Assembly: GCA_021813685.1 (NCBI GenBank)
Contig: JAKAJS010000115.1
Location: 1 to 64,000 of the forward strand
DNA: 64,000 nt
Source: Deltaproteobacteria bacterium
GTDB lineage: Bacteria > Desulfobacterota > Syntrophobacteria > Syntrophobacterales > Syntrophobacteraceae
Direction: 5' to 3'
Positions 51,329 to 60,726 of the stretch are shown here, one piece after another (the stretch's first letter is position 1; every line of letters starts with the position of its first letter). Below the pieces are notes generated by a model, which saw only the letters and a list, made by a program, of their open reading frames with translations, had not been told where the DNA came from and made no database searches. The position numbers were made by a program, and so were the translations under genes.

Positions 51329-51401
51329 TGCAATTCTCCTTATAATCCAAACATAATTCGAACTGTGAGGGGTTCAACGGGGAAAGGATCGGAAGATCAC
51401 G

Positions 51402-52154
51402 ATGAAACTCGCACATCGCTTCACAGCAATAGTATTTGTCACGTTTGCCGCGTTTTTCCTGTCGGCTGACCTTCCGGCATTTGCCATGCACATCTCCGAG
51501 GGGATCCTGCCGCCCTGGTGGTGCCTGCTGTGGTTTGCGGTTTGCACTCCCTTTCTTCTCCTGGGTTTGCGCGAGATGGGCAGGCGCGAGCAGCGAAGCC
51601 CGTATCTCAAACCCATGGTCGGACTCGTGGGAGCGGCCGTTTTCATCATATCGTGCATGCCCATTCCGGTCCCCACGGCGGGCAGTTGTTCGCATCCCGT
51701 CGGCACGGGCATGGCTGCCATCTTTATCGGTCCGTTGTTGACGGTTGTGGTGAGCAGCGCAGCGCTGCTGCTCCAGGCTCTTTTTCTTGCGCACGGGGGG
51801 CTCACCACCCTTGGCGCAAATCTAACGTCCATGGGGGTGGCGGGAGCTTTTGTCGGATATGGCGCATTCATTCTGGTCAGGCGGATTTCCGGCAGATGGT
51901 GGGCAGCCTGTTTCCTCTGTGGCCTCCTTTCGGATTGGGCTACCTATACGGTCACTTCCTTCGAACTTGCCACGGCTCTGCACGGGAGCGCTCCTCTCGG
52001 TAAATATTTCCTGACGGTGCTTCTGGCCTTCGTACCCACCCAGGTACCTCTGGGGATAATCGAAGGAATCTTGTGCGTGGGGGCCTATAAATTCATTCTG
52101 ACTCGCAGACCCGAGTTGCTGAAAACGTTTGCAGTCCAGGAGGAGTCTCTATGA
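51402..52154 (+). CDS. cbiM: Cobalt ECF importer substrate-binding component CbiM
   Basis: A 250-residue membrane protein, the metal-specificity component of the cobalt energy-coupling-factor importer. After a signal-like segment (residues 10-28, ending PAFA), the mature start MHISEGILPPWW carries the N-terminal Met-His-His-type cobalt site (here M-H and GSCSHPVGTG). The other motifs and six helices are typical. Start ATG 51402. It heads cbiMNQO, which would bring cobalt for the corrinoid enzymes. I see no cobalamin riboswitch upstream. Confidence 0.94.
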   Translation: MKLAHRFTAIVFVTFAAFFLSADLPAFAMHISEGILPPWWCLLWFAVCTPFLLLGLREMGRREQRSPYLKPMVGLVGAAVFIISCMPIPVPTAGSCSHPVGTGMAAIFIGPLLTVVVSSAALLLQALFLAHGGLTTLGANLTSMGVAGAFVGYGAFILVRRISGRWWAACFLCGLLSDWATYTVTSFELATALHGSAPLGKYFLTVLLAFVPTQVPLGIIEGILCVGAYKFILTRRPELLKTFAVQEESL

Positions 52155-52420
52155 AACCGGCCATTGCAGGCTGTTTGATCTTTTTACTGGCTTTGGGCAT
52201 GTATGTCGGCCTGCGTTCTTCCCACTCCAGTTGGAGCGGAGTGGATGATTCCGTGGTCGAAAAGCTTGCCGTGGCGGCAAATCATCCTCCGACGAAATCT
52301 CTTATCGATATCGAACACGGAGATCTGCCCCTTTTGATGTTTTTGCTCGCCGGAGTGGCGGGCGGTTTCGTTGCCGGCTACCAGTTTCGGGGGTTATTTC
52401 CTCCAAAGGACCGGGGGTAG
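52151..52420 (+). CDS. cbiN: Cobalt transporter auxiliary protein CbiN
   Basis: An 89-residue protein with two membrane helices at the two ends (AGCLIFLLALGMYVGL and PLLMFLLAGVAGGFVAGY) and a polar loop between. CbiN helps load cobalt into CbiM. Its start codon ATG overlaps the cbiM stop (ATGA). The sequence is shorter and more divergent than most CbiN proteins; its identity rests on topology and position. Confidence 0.8.
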   Translation: MKPAIAGCLIFLLALGMYVGLRSSHSSWSGVDDSVVEKLAVAANHPPTKSLIDIEHGDLPLLMFLLAGVAGGFVAGYQFRGLFPPKDRG

Positions 52421-52424
52421 GCTT

Positions 52425-53210
52425 TTGCAGCCTGTTTTCGAGCTTTTCTCCGATATATTCGCCTACCGGGATAATGCGCTAACCCGGATAGACACGCGCG
52501 TAAAGCTACTGCTTGCGGTGGTTGCGATCATCGAGGTATTGCTTTCGGGGGGCTTTGCGTTTCCACTTTCGATTTTCGCAGCAACCATGGCGGCAATGCT
52601 GGCGATACGGATGCCTGTCCGGGTGATCGCCGCAAGATTCATGGCCCCTTTGGGAATAGCTCTCGTTTTGCTTGTGCTCCAGTCGCTTCTTGTCGGTTCC
52701 ACCGAGCTTTTCACCGTCTCCGGATTCGGCTGGAAACTGAGCGTGATGCGCGAAGGTTTCCTCGAAGGGGCGTTGCTCGGTGCAAGGGTCCTCGGAGCGC
52801 TTGGCATGCTTTTGCTTTTGAGTTCCACCACCAAGGCCCACAATATCTTTCAGGCGCTGAGCTGGTTTGGTGTTCCCAAAGGCTGGATAGAGGTGAGTAT
52901 GCTCATGTACCGCTATATCTTTCTGCTTCTCGACCAGGCCGGAGACATCATGGACGCACAGCGGGTGCGCCTGGGGTATGCCCGCCCCGGCCATTCCCTC
53001 TCCTCAGCGGGAGTTCTCGCCGGAACGGTTATCACCAACGCAATCGACCAGGGAGTTCGCACCTGTGAGGCCATGGAGGTAAGGGGGTACAAGGGCTTTA
53101 TGCCTTTCGGCGCTCTGCCGCGCATTCCCGCAAGGGATCTTTGGGGCCTGGGTCTGGTTTCGGGGGCCATGACGCTGGCATTCATCTGCCTGAAATGGGG
53201 TGCTCTATGA
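52425..53210 (+). CDS. cbiQ: Cobalt ECF importer transmembrane component CbiQ
   Basis: A 261-residue membrane protein of the EcfT family with about five helices. SGWF-like ALSWFGVPKGWIEV and YRYIFLLLDQAGDIMDAQRVRLGY (about 155-178) and the VRTCEAMEVRGYKG box (about 218-231) are the coupling motifs that touch the ATPase. I start it at TTG 52425, next to a G-rich ribosome site; an ATG at 52371 overlaps cbiN by 50 bases and is less likely. The stop overlaps cbiO. Confidence 0.9.
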   Translation: MQPVFELFSDIFAYRDNALTRIDTRVKLLLAVVAIIEVLLSGGFAFPLSIFAATMAAMLAIRMPVRVIAARFMAPLGIALVLLVLQSLLVGSTELFTVSGFGWKLSVMREGFLEGALLGARVLGALGMLLLLSSTTKAHNIFQALSWFGVPKGWIEVSMLMYRYIFLLLDQAGDIMDAQRVRLGYARPGHSLSSAGVLAGTVITNAIDQGVRTCEAMEVRGYKGFMPFGALPRIPARDLWGLGLVSGAMTLAFICLKWGAL

Positions 53211-54103
53211 CAGAAGCTCCCCTGGCAATCGAGGCTTCAGGAGTATGTTTTACCTACCAGGAAGGAACTCAGGCGTTAACGGACGTGGACTTTCGGGTAA
53301 AAGCGGGCGAATTTGTCGCCATGCTCGCATCCAACGGCTCGGGAAAGACTACTCTTATCAGGGTGCTCATCGGCCTTCTCAAGCCGCAAAAAGGAGTGGT
53401 ATCCATAGCCGGCCGCGACATCCGCCGCATCCCGCCCAGGGAACTCTATCAGCGTGTCGGCCTGGTTTTTCAGAATCCGAACGACCAGTTGTTTGCGGCG
53501 ACAGTAGAAGAAGACGTGGCCTTCGGGCCAAGAAATCTGGACTTGCCGGAAGAGGAGGTGCAGCGGCGGGTCTCGCTTGCGCTTACTTCGGTAGCGGCCG
53601 CCGATTTACGGCACCGGGCCATCCATCATCTGAGTTTCGGGGAACAGAAGCGTGTGGCCATGGCGGGTGTGCTTGCCATGAGCCCTTCGATTCTGATCCT
53701 TGACGAACCCACCTCAGGGCTGGATCCCGCCGGAGAAGAGAAGATGATGCGGCTGCTAAACCGGTTGAATCGGGAGCAGGGAATTACGGTAATACTGGCC
53801 ACCCATCTTGTTGATATGCTGCCTCTTTTCGCAGACAGGATCTATGTGCTGAACCGGGGACGGGTCTTGAGCCATGGATGCGCCGAAGAGGTATTTGGCG
53901 ATTATGATATGTTGCATAAAGCCGGCCTGCGTTTGCCCTACATATCGACGCTGCTGAGCGAGATGAAACGCTATGACGGAGTGCCGATAAACGGTCTGCC
54001 TCTTACCGTTGGCGAGGCACGCAAGCGCCTGATGGAGCTGATTCCCGAAGATCTCATCAAGCGCATGGAAACTGATTTGGGAGTTACCGGGCGAAATCCG
54101 TGA
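53207..54103 (+). CDS. cbiO: Cobalt ECF importer ATPase CbiO
   Basis: A 298-residue ABC ATPase. Walker A SNGSGKTT (about 44-51), Q-loop GLVFQNPNDQLFA, signature LSFGEQKR (about 143-150), Walker B ILILDEPTSGLDPAG and switch His in ATHLVDML are all intact. LASNGSGK replaces the common LxGPNGSGK. It supplies the energy for CbiMNQ. ATG 53207 overlaps the cbiQ stop (ATGA). The end overlaps that of the convergent gene by 20 bases. Confidence 0.94.
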   Translation: MTEAPLAIEASGVCFTYQEGTQALTDVDFRVKAGEFVAMLASNGSGKTTLIRVLIGLLKPQKGVVSIAGRDIRRIPPRELYQRVGLVFQNPNDQLFAATVEEDVAFGPRNLDLPEEEVQRRVSLALTSVAAADLRHRAIHHLSFGEQKRVAMAGVLAMSPSILILDEPTSGLDPAGEEKMMRLLNRLNREQGITVILATHLVDMLPLFADRIYVLNRGRVLSHGCAEEVFGDYDMLHKAGLRLPYISTLLSEMKRYDGVPINGLPLTVGEARKRLMELIPEDLIKRMETDLGVTGRNP

Positions 54104-54467
54104 GTGCCGCGGCGAGCTTCGACGGGTCCTGTACACTCACCATGAGTTGTCGAATTCGGACGGGAAAACCCATGACATATCCGCGCTGAACCGGCTCCAG
54201 GTCGATTGTGAGAATTCCCCGCCCCGATCCGTTTACCAGCCATCGACCTGCGAATCCGTGCACGCCCCGGCTGAGCGGGCGCTTCTCCATTTCTGCTGCC
54301 CCCTTGACGAATGCTTTTGGAAAACGGGCTCGAAACGCCCAGCCCATTTGCACACGAACCTGAAGGGTGTCGACTTCCACATAGGAACTTGAAGGGGGCA
54401 GAAACAGAGCGCTCGATAGGGAGGCGTACCAGGTGTCGAACAAGATGGGAAATCGCTGTGGTTTCAT
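54084..54467 (-). CDS. Conserved hypothetical protein of unknown function
   Basis: A 127-residue protein, mostly beta-strands. RFPILFDTWYASLSSALFLPPSSSYVEVD at the start, VQMGWAFRARFP near 45 and SRGVHGFAGRWLVNGSGRG near 71 form a conserved pattern known from several bacterial and actinobacterial hypothetical proteins, function undefined. No signal peptide. AAGGGA precedes ATG 54467. It lies 34 bases downstream of the L-2-hydroxyglutarate oxidase gene on the same strand. Confidence 0.65.
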   Translation of the reverse strand: MKPQRFPILFDTWYASLSSALFLPPSSSYVEVDTLQVRVQMGWAFRARFPKAFVKGAAEMEKRPLSRGVHGFAGRWLVNGSGRGILTIDLEPVQRGYVMGFPVRIRQLMVSVQDPSKLAAALTDFAR

Positions 54468-54501
54468 GTATGTCCCTTCGTTGCTTGCTGTTGGCGCCCG
54501 A

Positions 54502-55710
54502 TTAGCCGAGCTTTCTTCCCGCCATGGTCGCGATATGACGTGCAATGGCCAGGGAGGAAGTAGCCGCAGGGGAGGGGGCGTTTAGAACATGGATCGCGTT
54601 TTCTGTTTCCCGAAGAAGGAAATCGTCGATGAGTTTTCCGTCACTTCCCAACGCCTGCGCGCGCACTCCTGCTCCTCCGGTTTCCAGGCAATTCCGGGTA
54701 ATGGCCGGTATCAGGTCCTGCAGAGAGCGGGTAAAGAGGCTTTTGGAAAACGACCTCGCCATCTCCTCGACGCCGGTTCGCCAATACTTCGAGACAAGAC
54801 GGTGAAAACCGGCGTAGGCGAGCGTTTCGAAGGTATCTTCAAACGAAATGCGTCTTCGGGTATATCCCTCGCGGGCAAAAGCCAAAACGGCGTTTGGTCC
54901 GGCCTCAATTTCCCCGCCGATCCTGCGCGTAAAATGAACACCCAGGAAAGGAAGCCGCGGATCCGGGACCGGATAAATGAGATTTCTGACCAGATGAGCG
55001 GATTCCTGTCTTAATCGGTAGTATTCGCCGCGAAAGGGAACAATCATGCAATGAGGCTCTGCACCGGACAGTCGTGCGAGTCGATCCGAATAGAGCCCTG
55101 CGCAGTTGAGAAAAAGCCGGCTTTCGAACTTCCCGTTGTTTGTTTCAAACCGGAGCATTTTGGAGCCGGGCCTCTCAATTTTTTTGACCTCCGTTTTGAC
55201 GAAGAGCTTTCCCCCGCTTTTACAAAAGATCTGAGAATAGATCCGGGCAACTTCCCGGAAGTCGACGATGCCCGTAGAAGGTACGTGGATTGCCCCAATG
55301 CACTGGACATGCGGCTCAAAATCCCGCACCTCCGCAGAAGAGAGCATTCTCAAGCCGGAAAGGCCGTTTGCACTCCCGCGCGTAAAGAGTTCTGCAAGCG
55401 CAGGCAGTTGCTCGTCGCGTGTCGCGATGACCACTTTCCCGCATATCTCGTGTCTGATGTCGTGTGTCTGGCAGAACCGGATCAGTTCTTCACGGCCTGC
55501 TTTGCACAGGCGAGCTTTGGCCGAACCGGGCCGGTAGTAGAGCCCTGAATGAATGACGCCGCTGTTGTGGCCGGTCTGGTGAGCCGCAATCGTGTCTTCT
55601 TTCTCCAGGAGCGCTACCCGCAGGTCAGAAAACTCCCGGGCGAGAGTCATCCCGACCCCCAGACCGGTTATTCCGGCGCCGGCAATAAGAACGTCGAACG
55701 AAGCTGTCAA
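54502..55710 (-). CDS. lhgO: L-2-hydroxyglutarate oxidase/dehydrogenase
   Basis: A 402-residue FAD enzyme of the DAO family that oxidises L-2-hydroxyglutarate to 2-oxoglutarate, repairing a side product. FDVLIAGAGITGLGVGMTLA (residues 5-24) is the FAD-binding GxGxxG, HQTGHNSGVIHSGLYYRPGSAKARLC (about 44-69) is the family's hallmark, and NCAGLYSDRLA follows in the middle. It starts at TTG 55710 with AGGGA upstream. Isolated from the C1 genes in function; adjacent genes are of unknown role. Confidence 0.92.
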   Translation of the reverse strand: MTASFDVLIAGAGITGLGVGMTLAREFSDLRVALLEKEDTIAAHQTGHNSGVIHSGLYYRPGSAKARLCKAGREELIRFCQTHDIRHEICGKVVIATRDEQLPALAELFTRGSANGLSGLRMLSSAEVRDFEPHVQCIGAIHVPSTGIVDFREVARIYSQIFCKSGGKLFVKTEVKKIERPGSKMLRFETNNGKFESRLFLNCAGLYSDRLARLSGAEPHCMIVPFRGEYYRLRQESAHLVRNLIYPVPDPRLPFLGVHFTRRIGGEIEAGPNAVLAFAREGYTRRRISFEDTFETLAYAGFHRLVSKYWRTGVEEMARSFSKSLFTRSLQDLIPAITRNCLETGGAGVRAQALGSDGKLIDDFLLRETENAIHVLNAPSPAATSSLAIARHIATMAGRKLG

Positions 55711-55839
55711 TCTACGATCCCTGAAGAAAAAAACACCGCATTCTTGAATGAAAGGTTGGCGGCGCGCGGGCTTCTTTCTGCTTCCCGCTCCCTGCCGGAA
55801 CAGAATACCCCGGTTTCGACGAGAAAAACAGTCTTTCTT

Positions 55840-56529
55840 CTATTCTTCCACTCTGGGGAGCTTCGGGTTCCTGGAGAGATGAATGACTGCTTGTGTTCCA
55901 GCCTGGCCAACGACGCGGGTTGGGAAAGAAGCCTCAAACCCCGTCTCTGCCGATTCGGTTTGTTGCGGCAGGGGGGAAGTGCGGCGATAGGCTTGGCCTG
56001 GAGAGAAGGTAATCGTTATACGTCTATTGGCTTTCCTGCCCACCCGGGTAGCGTTGGAAGCTACCGGTCTGGATTCTCCCCAGCCCCGGGCTCTGATTTT
56101 GCGGGACACTACACCTTTTTCGACCAGGGCTTTCTTGATCATCCAGGCCTGCCGTTCCGATAAGGCAAGGTTTTGTTCCTCCGAATGGGTACAGTCCGTG
56201 TAGGCCGAGACGGTCACCTTTGCTCGGGGGTATTTTGCACAAATGGCTGCCACCGTATTGATCGGGGCTGTCCATTTGGCCGCTTTCACCTCGCACGAAT
56301 GAGGCTCGAAAAGGGAGTCGGAGGGTATGGATATGGAGGCGCAGTCTTTTCTTGTAGCGAGCATTTTCCCGAACAGGCGGGAGAGGTACACCTGAAGAGG
56401 TACTTTTTTGACGTGCGCGGGGGTCGCCTTGGCGACAAGTTCGACGTGTTTCGATACGGGCGCCTGTTGAGGGTTTGCGCACGAAGCAAGGAAGTACAGA
56501 AGCGTCAAATAAGACCATTTGTGTCTCAT
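55840..56529 (-). CDS. OmpA-family lipoprotein
   Basis: A 229-residue protein. A lipoprotein signal (LLYFLASCANP, lipid-bearing Cys about residue 17) anchors it in a membrane. The C-terminal OmpA/MotB peptidoglycan-binding domain is seen in VTVSAYTDCTHSEEQNLALSERQAWMIKKALVEKGV (about 104-139) and ARGWGESRPVASNATRVGRKANRRITITF. The usual acidic first residue (D/N) of the peptidoglycan contact is kept in YTD. Its tail after about 180 is low in conserved residues. AAGGAAG precedes ATG 56529. Confidence 0.85.
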   Translation of the reverse strand: MRHKWSYLTLLYFLASCANPQQAPVSKHVELVAKATPAHVKKVPLQVYLSRLFGKMLATRKDCASISIPSDSLFEPHSCEVKAAKWTAPINTVAAICAKYPRAKVTVSAYTDCTHSEEQNLALSERQAWMIKKALVEKGVVSRKIRARGWGESRPVASNATRVGRKANRRITITFSPGQAYRRTSPLPQQTESAETGFEASFPTRVVGQAGTQAVIHLSRNPKLPRVEE

Positions 56530-57083
56530 GACTCACTTCCTTTCAGGGCAGGCGATGCGGATAAACCCATTGTGGGCCGCCGGGGAGGCGACCGGAGGGC
56601 TCTTTCGTGCAACGAAAGCAGGCGTTACGGGTCTGGTTGCAAAGTGTGAAACAGCGTCTCAGGCCCGATAAAACGCTTCAGGCAAGAGCAGGGTAATCGG
56701 CAAAAACATCTTAAAGCTCGATAACCACTGATCCGGCGTTTGTCAATGGAGCAAGCCCGGAGATGAACTTTGGCGGCTGCTTCCCGGCTCAAAAAATCGC
56801 CGGAACGGGGAAAAAAAGGTTGTCATATCCGGCCTGATGGCTTATTAATTCGGCTGCTTTTGGTGATTGATTTGTCCTCTCCTTCGGATAAAAGAACGTG
56901 AGGTTGCCTATCCAACCGGGTCCGGCAGCAAACGAAGTCCGGCGCGCCCGCCCGATGTGGAGTTTTGCGAGATTTCCCTGGTGGAATCGACCCTCCCCGC
57001 GTTCGGGGGCCGGTATTCCGGCCCGAAATTTGCGGTAACGGGCGCGGCCGGCATCAACAGTGGATCACTTTGGAGGCCCCTCT
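56530..57083. other. Divergent region upstream of nuoA
   Basis: 554 bases. A sigma-70-like promoter is listed separately at 56820. The rest shows no supported gene on either strand; the transcribed part before nuoA would be a leader of roughly 230 bases with no recognised riboswitch. Confidence 0.5.
56820..56848 (+). promoter_or_regulatory. Sigma-70-type promoter of the nuo operon
   Basis: TTGTCA, 17 bases, TATTAA. Both boxes differ from the consensus at one base and spacing is ideal. Start expected near 56855. Confidence 0.6.
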
Positions 57084-57440
57084 ATGCTGGCTGAGTATTT
57101 GCCCATTCTCTACATGATCATCCTGGCCCTGCTTTTTGGCGCGGGCACCGTTTTCCTTTCGCACATCCTGGGACCTTCCCGGCCGTTTAAGGTCAAATCC
57201 GAATCCTACGAGTGCGGTCTGCCCAGCGAGGGCGCTCAGTATATACAGACGCCTGTCAAATTTTACGTCATTGCCCTTCTTTTTCTCGTCTTCGACCTCG
57301 AAGCCGTATTTCTGTATCCGTGGGCGGTCTACTATCACAGGCTGGGTGCCTTTGGGCTTATCGAAATGCTGATTTTTCTGCTGATCCTATTGGTCAGCTA
57401 CGTGTATGTCTGGAAGAAGGGAGCTTTGGAATGGGATTAG
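57084..57440 (+). CDS. nuoA: NADH-quinone oxidoreductase subunit A
   Basis: A 118-residue protein with three membrane helices. [12 protein letters not shown] (about 42-53) and [22 protein letters not shown] (about 61-82) are conserved motifs near the quinone channel. ATG 57084 follows GGAGG at seven bases; a GTG eight codons earlier is less likely. It starts the nuoABCDHIJKL operon; its end overlaps nuoB by ten bases. Confidence 0.95.
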   Translation: MLAEYLPILYMIILALLFGAGTVFLSHILGPSRPFKVKSESYECGLPSEGAQYIQTPVKFYVIALLFLVFDLEAVFLYPWAVYYHRLGAFGLIEMLIFLLILLVSYVYVWKKGALEWD

Positions 57441-57952
57441 AAAATCAACTCGTTGGCGACAATGTGCTGGTTACCAGCCTGACCAAGCTGGTCAACTGGG
57501 GCAGGAGTAATTCCGTATGGCCTTGTACCTTCGGTCTTGCCTGCTGTGCCCTGGAGATGATCGCCAGCACGCTGGCCGATTTCGATATCTCCCGTTTCGG
57601 TTCCGAGGTTTTTCGCCCCTCTCCGCGACAATCCGACCTGATCATCATCGCCGGGACTCTTACCAAGAAGATGTCGGTGATGGTAAAGCGCATCTATGAT
57701 CAGATGGCGGACCCCAAATGGGTTATCGCCATGGGGGCGTGCGCCTCGTGCGGTGGTGTGTTCCAGAGCTATTCGGTGGTGCAGGGTGTGGACCAGATTA
57801 TCCCGGTCGATGTCTACATTCCCGGATGTCCGCCCCGTCCGGAAGCGGTTCTCGCAGGCTTGATGAAGATCCAGGAAAAGATCAGGACCGAGAAATTGGA
57901 TCAGCGCCGCGATTTCAAACCCGGCATTCTGGAGCCGGGGACAGGAAAATAA
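57431..57952 (+). CDS. nuoB: NADH-quinone oxidoreductase subunit B
   Basis: A 173-residue protein carrying the terminal cluster N2, which hands electrons to quinone. [12 protein letters not shown] (tandem Cys), [10 protein letters not shown] and [13 protein letters not shown] supply the four cysteine ligands. The reading frame is open further upstream, but ATG 57431 within nuoA gives the standard protein. Cotranscribed with nuoC three bases downstream. Confidence 0.96.
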   Translation: MGLENQLVGDNVLVTSLTKLVNWGRSNSVWPCTFGLACCALEMIASTLADFDISRFGSEVFRPSPRQSDLIIIAGTLTKKMSVMVKRIYDQMADPKWVIAMGACASCGGVFQSYSVVQGVDQIIPVDVYIPGCPPRPEAVLAGLMKIQEKIRTEKLDQRRDFKPGILEPGTGK

Positions 57953-57955
57953 GAG

Positions 57956-58447
57956 ATGGAAATTGAAAAAGCACTGAACGCGCTTTCAAAAAAATGCCCT
58001 GACTCTATCCTCGGGCGGGCCGACCGTCACGGGACAGCCGAAATAACCGTTTCCGGGAAGTCGTTTCAGGAAGTGATGGAAACGCTGCGGGAGCTTGGTT
58101 TCGACATGCTGACCGATGTCGTGGGGATCGACCGCATGCCCAGGATGCCCCGCTTCGACGTGGTGTACCTGCTGATGGCCATGGAGGATTTCTCGCGCCT
58201 GGCGGTCAAATTACAAACCGCCGAAGGCGAGGAGGTCCCCAGTGTCAGTGCTATCTGGCATTCGGCCAATTGGGGGGAAAGGGAAGTATTCGATCTTTTG
58301 GGGATAAGCTTTTCCGGCCATCCCGATCTGCGGCGGATTCTCATGTGGGAAGGCTTTGAGGGACATCCCCTGCGAAAGGATTTCCCGCTCGAAGGGAAGG
58401 ACTTCGATACGCCTTTCGATCCGGAAACGGTGAAGGATTACTGCTAA
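57956..58447 (+). CDS. nuoC: NADH-quinone oxidoreductase subunit C
   Basis: A 163-residue hydrophilic subunit, standing alone rather than fused to NuoD. The C-terminal HSANWGEREVFDLLGISFSGHPDLRRILMWEGFEGHPLRKDFPLEG is the signature of the family. The N-terminus is short. It fits between NuoB and NuoD in the connecting module. Confidence 0.95.
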   Translation: MEIEKALNALSKKCPDSILGRADRHGTAEITVSGKSFQEVMETLRELGFDMLTDVVGIDRMPRMPRFDVVYLLMAMEDFSRLAVKLQTAEGEEVPSVSAIWHSANWGEREVFDLLGISFSGHPDLRRILMWEGFEGHPLRKDFPLEGKDFDTPFDPETVKDYC

Positions 58448-58486
58448 ACCTGTGACCACGCAGCCAAATAGTCAGGCATAGAAAAC

Positions 58487-59659
58487 ATGAACGAGAGTAA
58501 AACCATAACCCTGAATATGGGGCCCCATCATCCGGCCACTCACGGCGTTTTGCGGGTAATGCTGGAACTCGAAGGGGAAACGATCGTAAATGCCACCCCC
58601 GTTATCGGGTATCTGCACCGGGGGATCGAGAAAATCGCTGAGAACAGAAGCTACCAGCAGGTACTCCCGCTTACCGACAGGCTCGACTACTCGGCCGCAT
58701 CGGCGAACAATATCGGGTACTGTCTTGCGGTGGAGAAACTGATGGGCATCGAGGTGCCCAAACGTGCGCAGTATTTGCGGGTGATCATGGCCGAGCTTGC
58801 GCGGATCATGGGGCATCACCTCTGGCTGGGCACGCACGCGCTCGATATCGGCGCCATGACGGTCATCTTCTACGCCTTTCGGGACAGGGAAATGATCATG
58901 GCCATGAACGAGGAGATCTCCGGATACCGGCTGACCCCCTCCTTCATCCGCATCGGGGGAGTGGCCATGGATGCCACGGACGACTTCATCGAAAAGGTGA
59001 GAAAGTTCGTTGCGTGGTTTCCCAAGGCGCTCGAAGGCTACCATAAACTTTTGACCGAAAATAAGATCTGGACCACGCGGACCATGAATATCGGGGTCAT
59101 TTCGGCCGAAGAGGCGATAAATCATGGCCTGACCGGACCCAGCCTCAGAGGCTCGGGCGTTGCCTACGATGTGCGCAAGGCGGCTCCCTATTCCAGTTAT
59201 AATGATTTCGATTTCCAGATCCCGATCGGGGAAAACGGCGATATATACGACCGCTACCTCGTGCGCATGGAAGAGTTCAAGCAGTCGATCAACATTATCG
59301 GCCAGGCAATAGAGAATCTTCCTTCCGGCCCGGTCTTTACCGATAATCCCTGGCTTGCCAATCCCAGCCTCACCGAGGTGCAAAATGACCTGAGTGCGCT
59401 CATTCGCAGGTTCATGATCAATTCGAGAGGTACCCCGGTCCCGGGCGGAGAGCTCTATTCGGCCGTGGAAGGGGCAAAGGGGGAATTGGGGTTCTACCTG
59501 GTGGGCGATGGAAGCGAGCATCCCTACCGGTTGAAAATTCGCTCCTCCTGTTTCTATCTTGCCAGCGCGCTGCCCCGCCTGCTGATCGGCCATATGGTCG
59601 CCGATGCCATAGCGATAATCGGGAGCCTCGATGTCGTACTGGGCGAAATAGACCGATGA
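58487..59659 (+). CDS. nuoD: NADH-quinone oxidoreductase subunit D
   Basis: A 390-residue subunit related to NiFe hydrogenase large subunits but without Ni-binding cysteines; with NuoB it forms the quinone-binding pocket. NMGPHHPATHGVLRVMLELEGE (about 10-31) contains the His that lines the pocket and YLHRGIEKIAENRSYQQ follows. RGTPVPGGELYSAVEGAKGELGFYLVGDG (about 310-338) is the C-terminal signature. No NuoE, F or G gene follows, unlike the classic order. Confidence 0.96.
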   Translation: MNESKTITLNMGPHHPATHGVLRVMLELEGETIVNATPVIGYLHRGIEKIAENRSYQQVLPLTDRLDYSAASANNIGYCLAVEKLMGIEVPKRAQYLRVIMAELARIMGHHLWLGTHALDIGAMTVIFYAFRDREMIMAMNEEISGYRLTPSFIRIGGVAMDATDDFIEKVRKFVAWFPKALEGYHKLLTENKIWTTRTMNIGVISAEEAINHGLTGPSLRGSGVAYDVRKAAPYSSYNDFDFQIPIGENGDIYDRYLVRMEEFKQSINIIGQAIENLPSGPVFTDNPWLANPSLTEVQNDLSALIRRFMINSRGTPVPGGELYSAVEGAKGELGFYLVGDGSEHPYRLKIRSSCFYLASALPRLLIGHMVADAIAIIGSLDVVLGEIDR

Positions 59660-59726
59660 GAAAAGCTCCCGTTACCCGGGGGAAGCGCTGTAAGAATCGA
59701 GAAAGCTGCCTAACGGAGTGCAACTG

Positions 59727-60710
59727 ATGAATGATCTGGTCGTCATTCCCATTATCAAACTGCTCGTAATCTTTGGTGTAGTCATGTTTTTCGTCACCTA
59801 CACCACCTGGCTGGAAAGAAAGGCCCTGGGGCATTTCCAGTTGCGATACGGACCCATGCGGGTAGGGTGGCACGGGCTGCTTCAACCGATTGCCGACGGG
59901 GTAAAGAATTTTTTCAAAGAGGAAGTGGTCCCGGAAAACGCCGATAAACCGGTCTTTCTGCTCGCACCCGTGATAAGCATCTCGGTGGCGGTCATGCTTC
60001 TCGCCGTCATTCCTTTCGGAAACCCGATCACGATATTCGGCAAAAGGATCGACCTGTGGCTGGCCAACCCTTCGATCGGGATTCTCTTCATTCTGGGGTT
60101 TGCGACGATCGGTTCCTACGGGACGATTCTGGGCGGGTGGTCGTCGGGAAACAAGTACGGCTACATGGGTGGTCTCAGAGCCTCGGCGATGATCATCAGC
60201 TATGAGCTTTCGATGGCCTTTGCGGTTCTCAGCATTATCATGGTGACAGGGTCTTTCAGCCTGGTGGATATGGTCGCCGCCCAGAATCACGTGTGGAACA
60301 TCGTGCGGGAGCCTGTCGCATTTCTCGTCTTCTTCATCAGTGGAATCGCCGAACTCAACCGCATTCCCTTCGATATGCCCGAGGCCGAATCCGAGCTTTG
60401 CTGCGGTTACAACATCGAGTACAGCAGCATGAAGTTCTCGCTCTTCTTTCTGGCCGAATATACGCACATGTTCGTCTTCGCCTCGCTCGTCACCACGCTT
60501 TTCCTGGGCGGGTGGCACGGACCGATTCTGCCCGGGGTCTTGTGGTTCTTTATCAAAACATTCATCATCATTTTTCTGTGTATCTGGATCAGGGCGACTA
60601 TCCCCCGCCTGCGCTACGACAAGGTGATGAAGCTGGAGTGGAAATTCCTGCTTCCCGTGGCTCTGGCAAATCTTGTCGCAACCGGTGTGGTGATCGCCCT
60701 GCTGGGTTGA
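59727..60710 (+). CDS. nuoH: NADH-quinone oxidoreductase subunit H
   Basis: A 327-residue membrane subunit with eight helices at the quinone entry. TWLERKALGHFQLRYGPMRVGWHGLLQPIADGVK (about 27-60), and AELNRIPFDMPEAESELCCGYNIEYSSMKFSLF (about 205-237) are the classic motifs. I start at ATG 59727 with CGGAG before it instead of GTG 59718. It directly follows the nuoD gene, so nuoE-G are missing here. Confidence 0.96.
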   Translation: MNDLVVIPIIKLLVIFGVVMFFVTYTTWLERKALGHFQLRYGPMRVGWHGLLQPIADGVKNFFKEEVVPENADKPVFLLAPVISISVAVMLLAVIPFGNPITIFGKRIDLWLANPSIGILFILGFATIGSYGTILGGWSSGNKYGYMGGLRASAMIISYELSMAFAVLSIIMVTGSFSLVDMVAAQNHVWNIVREPVAFLVFFISGIAELNRIPFDMPEAESELCCGYNIEYSSMKFSLFFLAEYTHMFVFASLVTTLFLGGWHGPILPGVLWFFIKTFIIIFLCIWIRATIPRLRYDKVMKLEWKFLLPVALANLVATGVVIALLG

Positions 60711-60726
60711 TATGTCAGGAGCAGCA

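Noticed and set aside
57212-57430. 73-codon N-terminal extension of NuoB
   Set aside because: It lies within nuoA in another frame; NuoB homologues start at the ATG at 57431.
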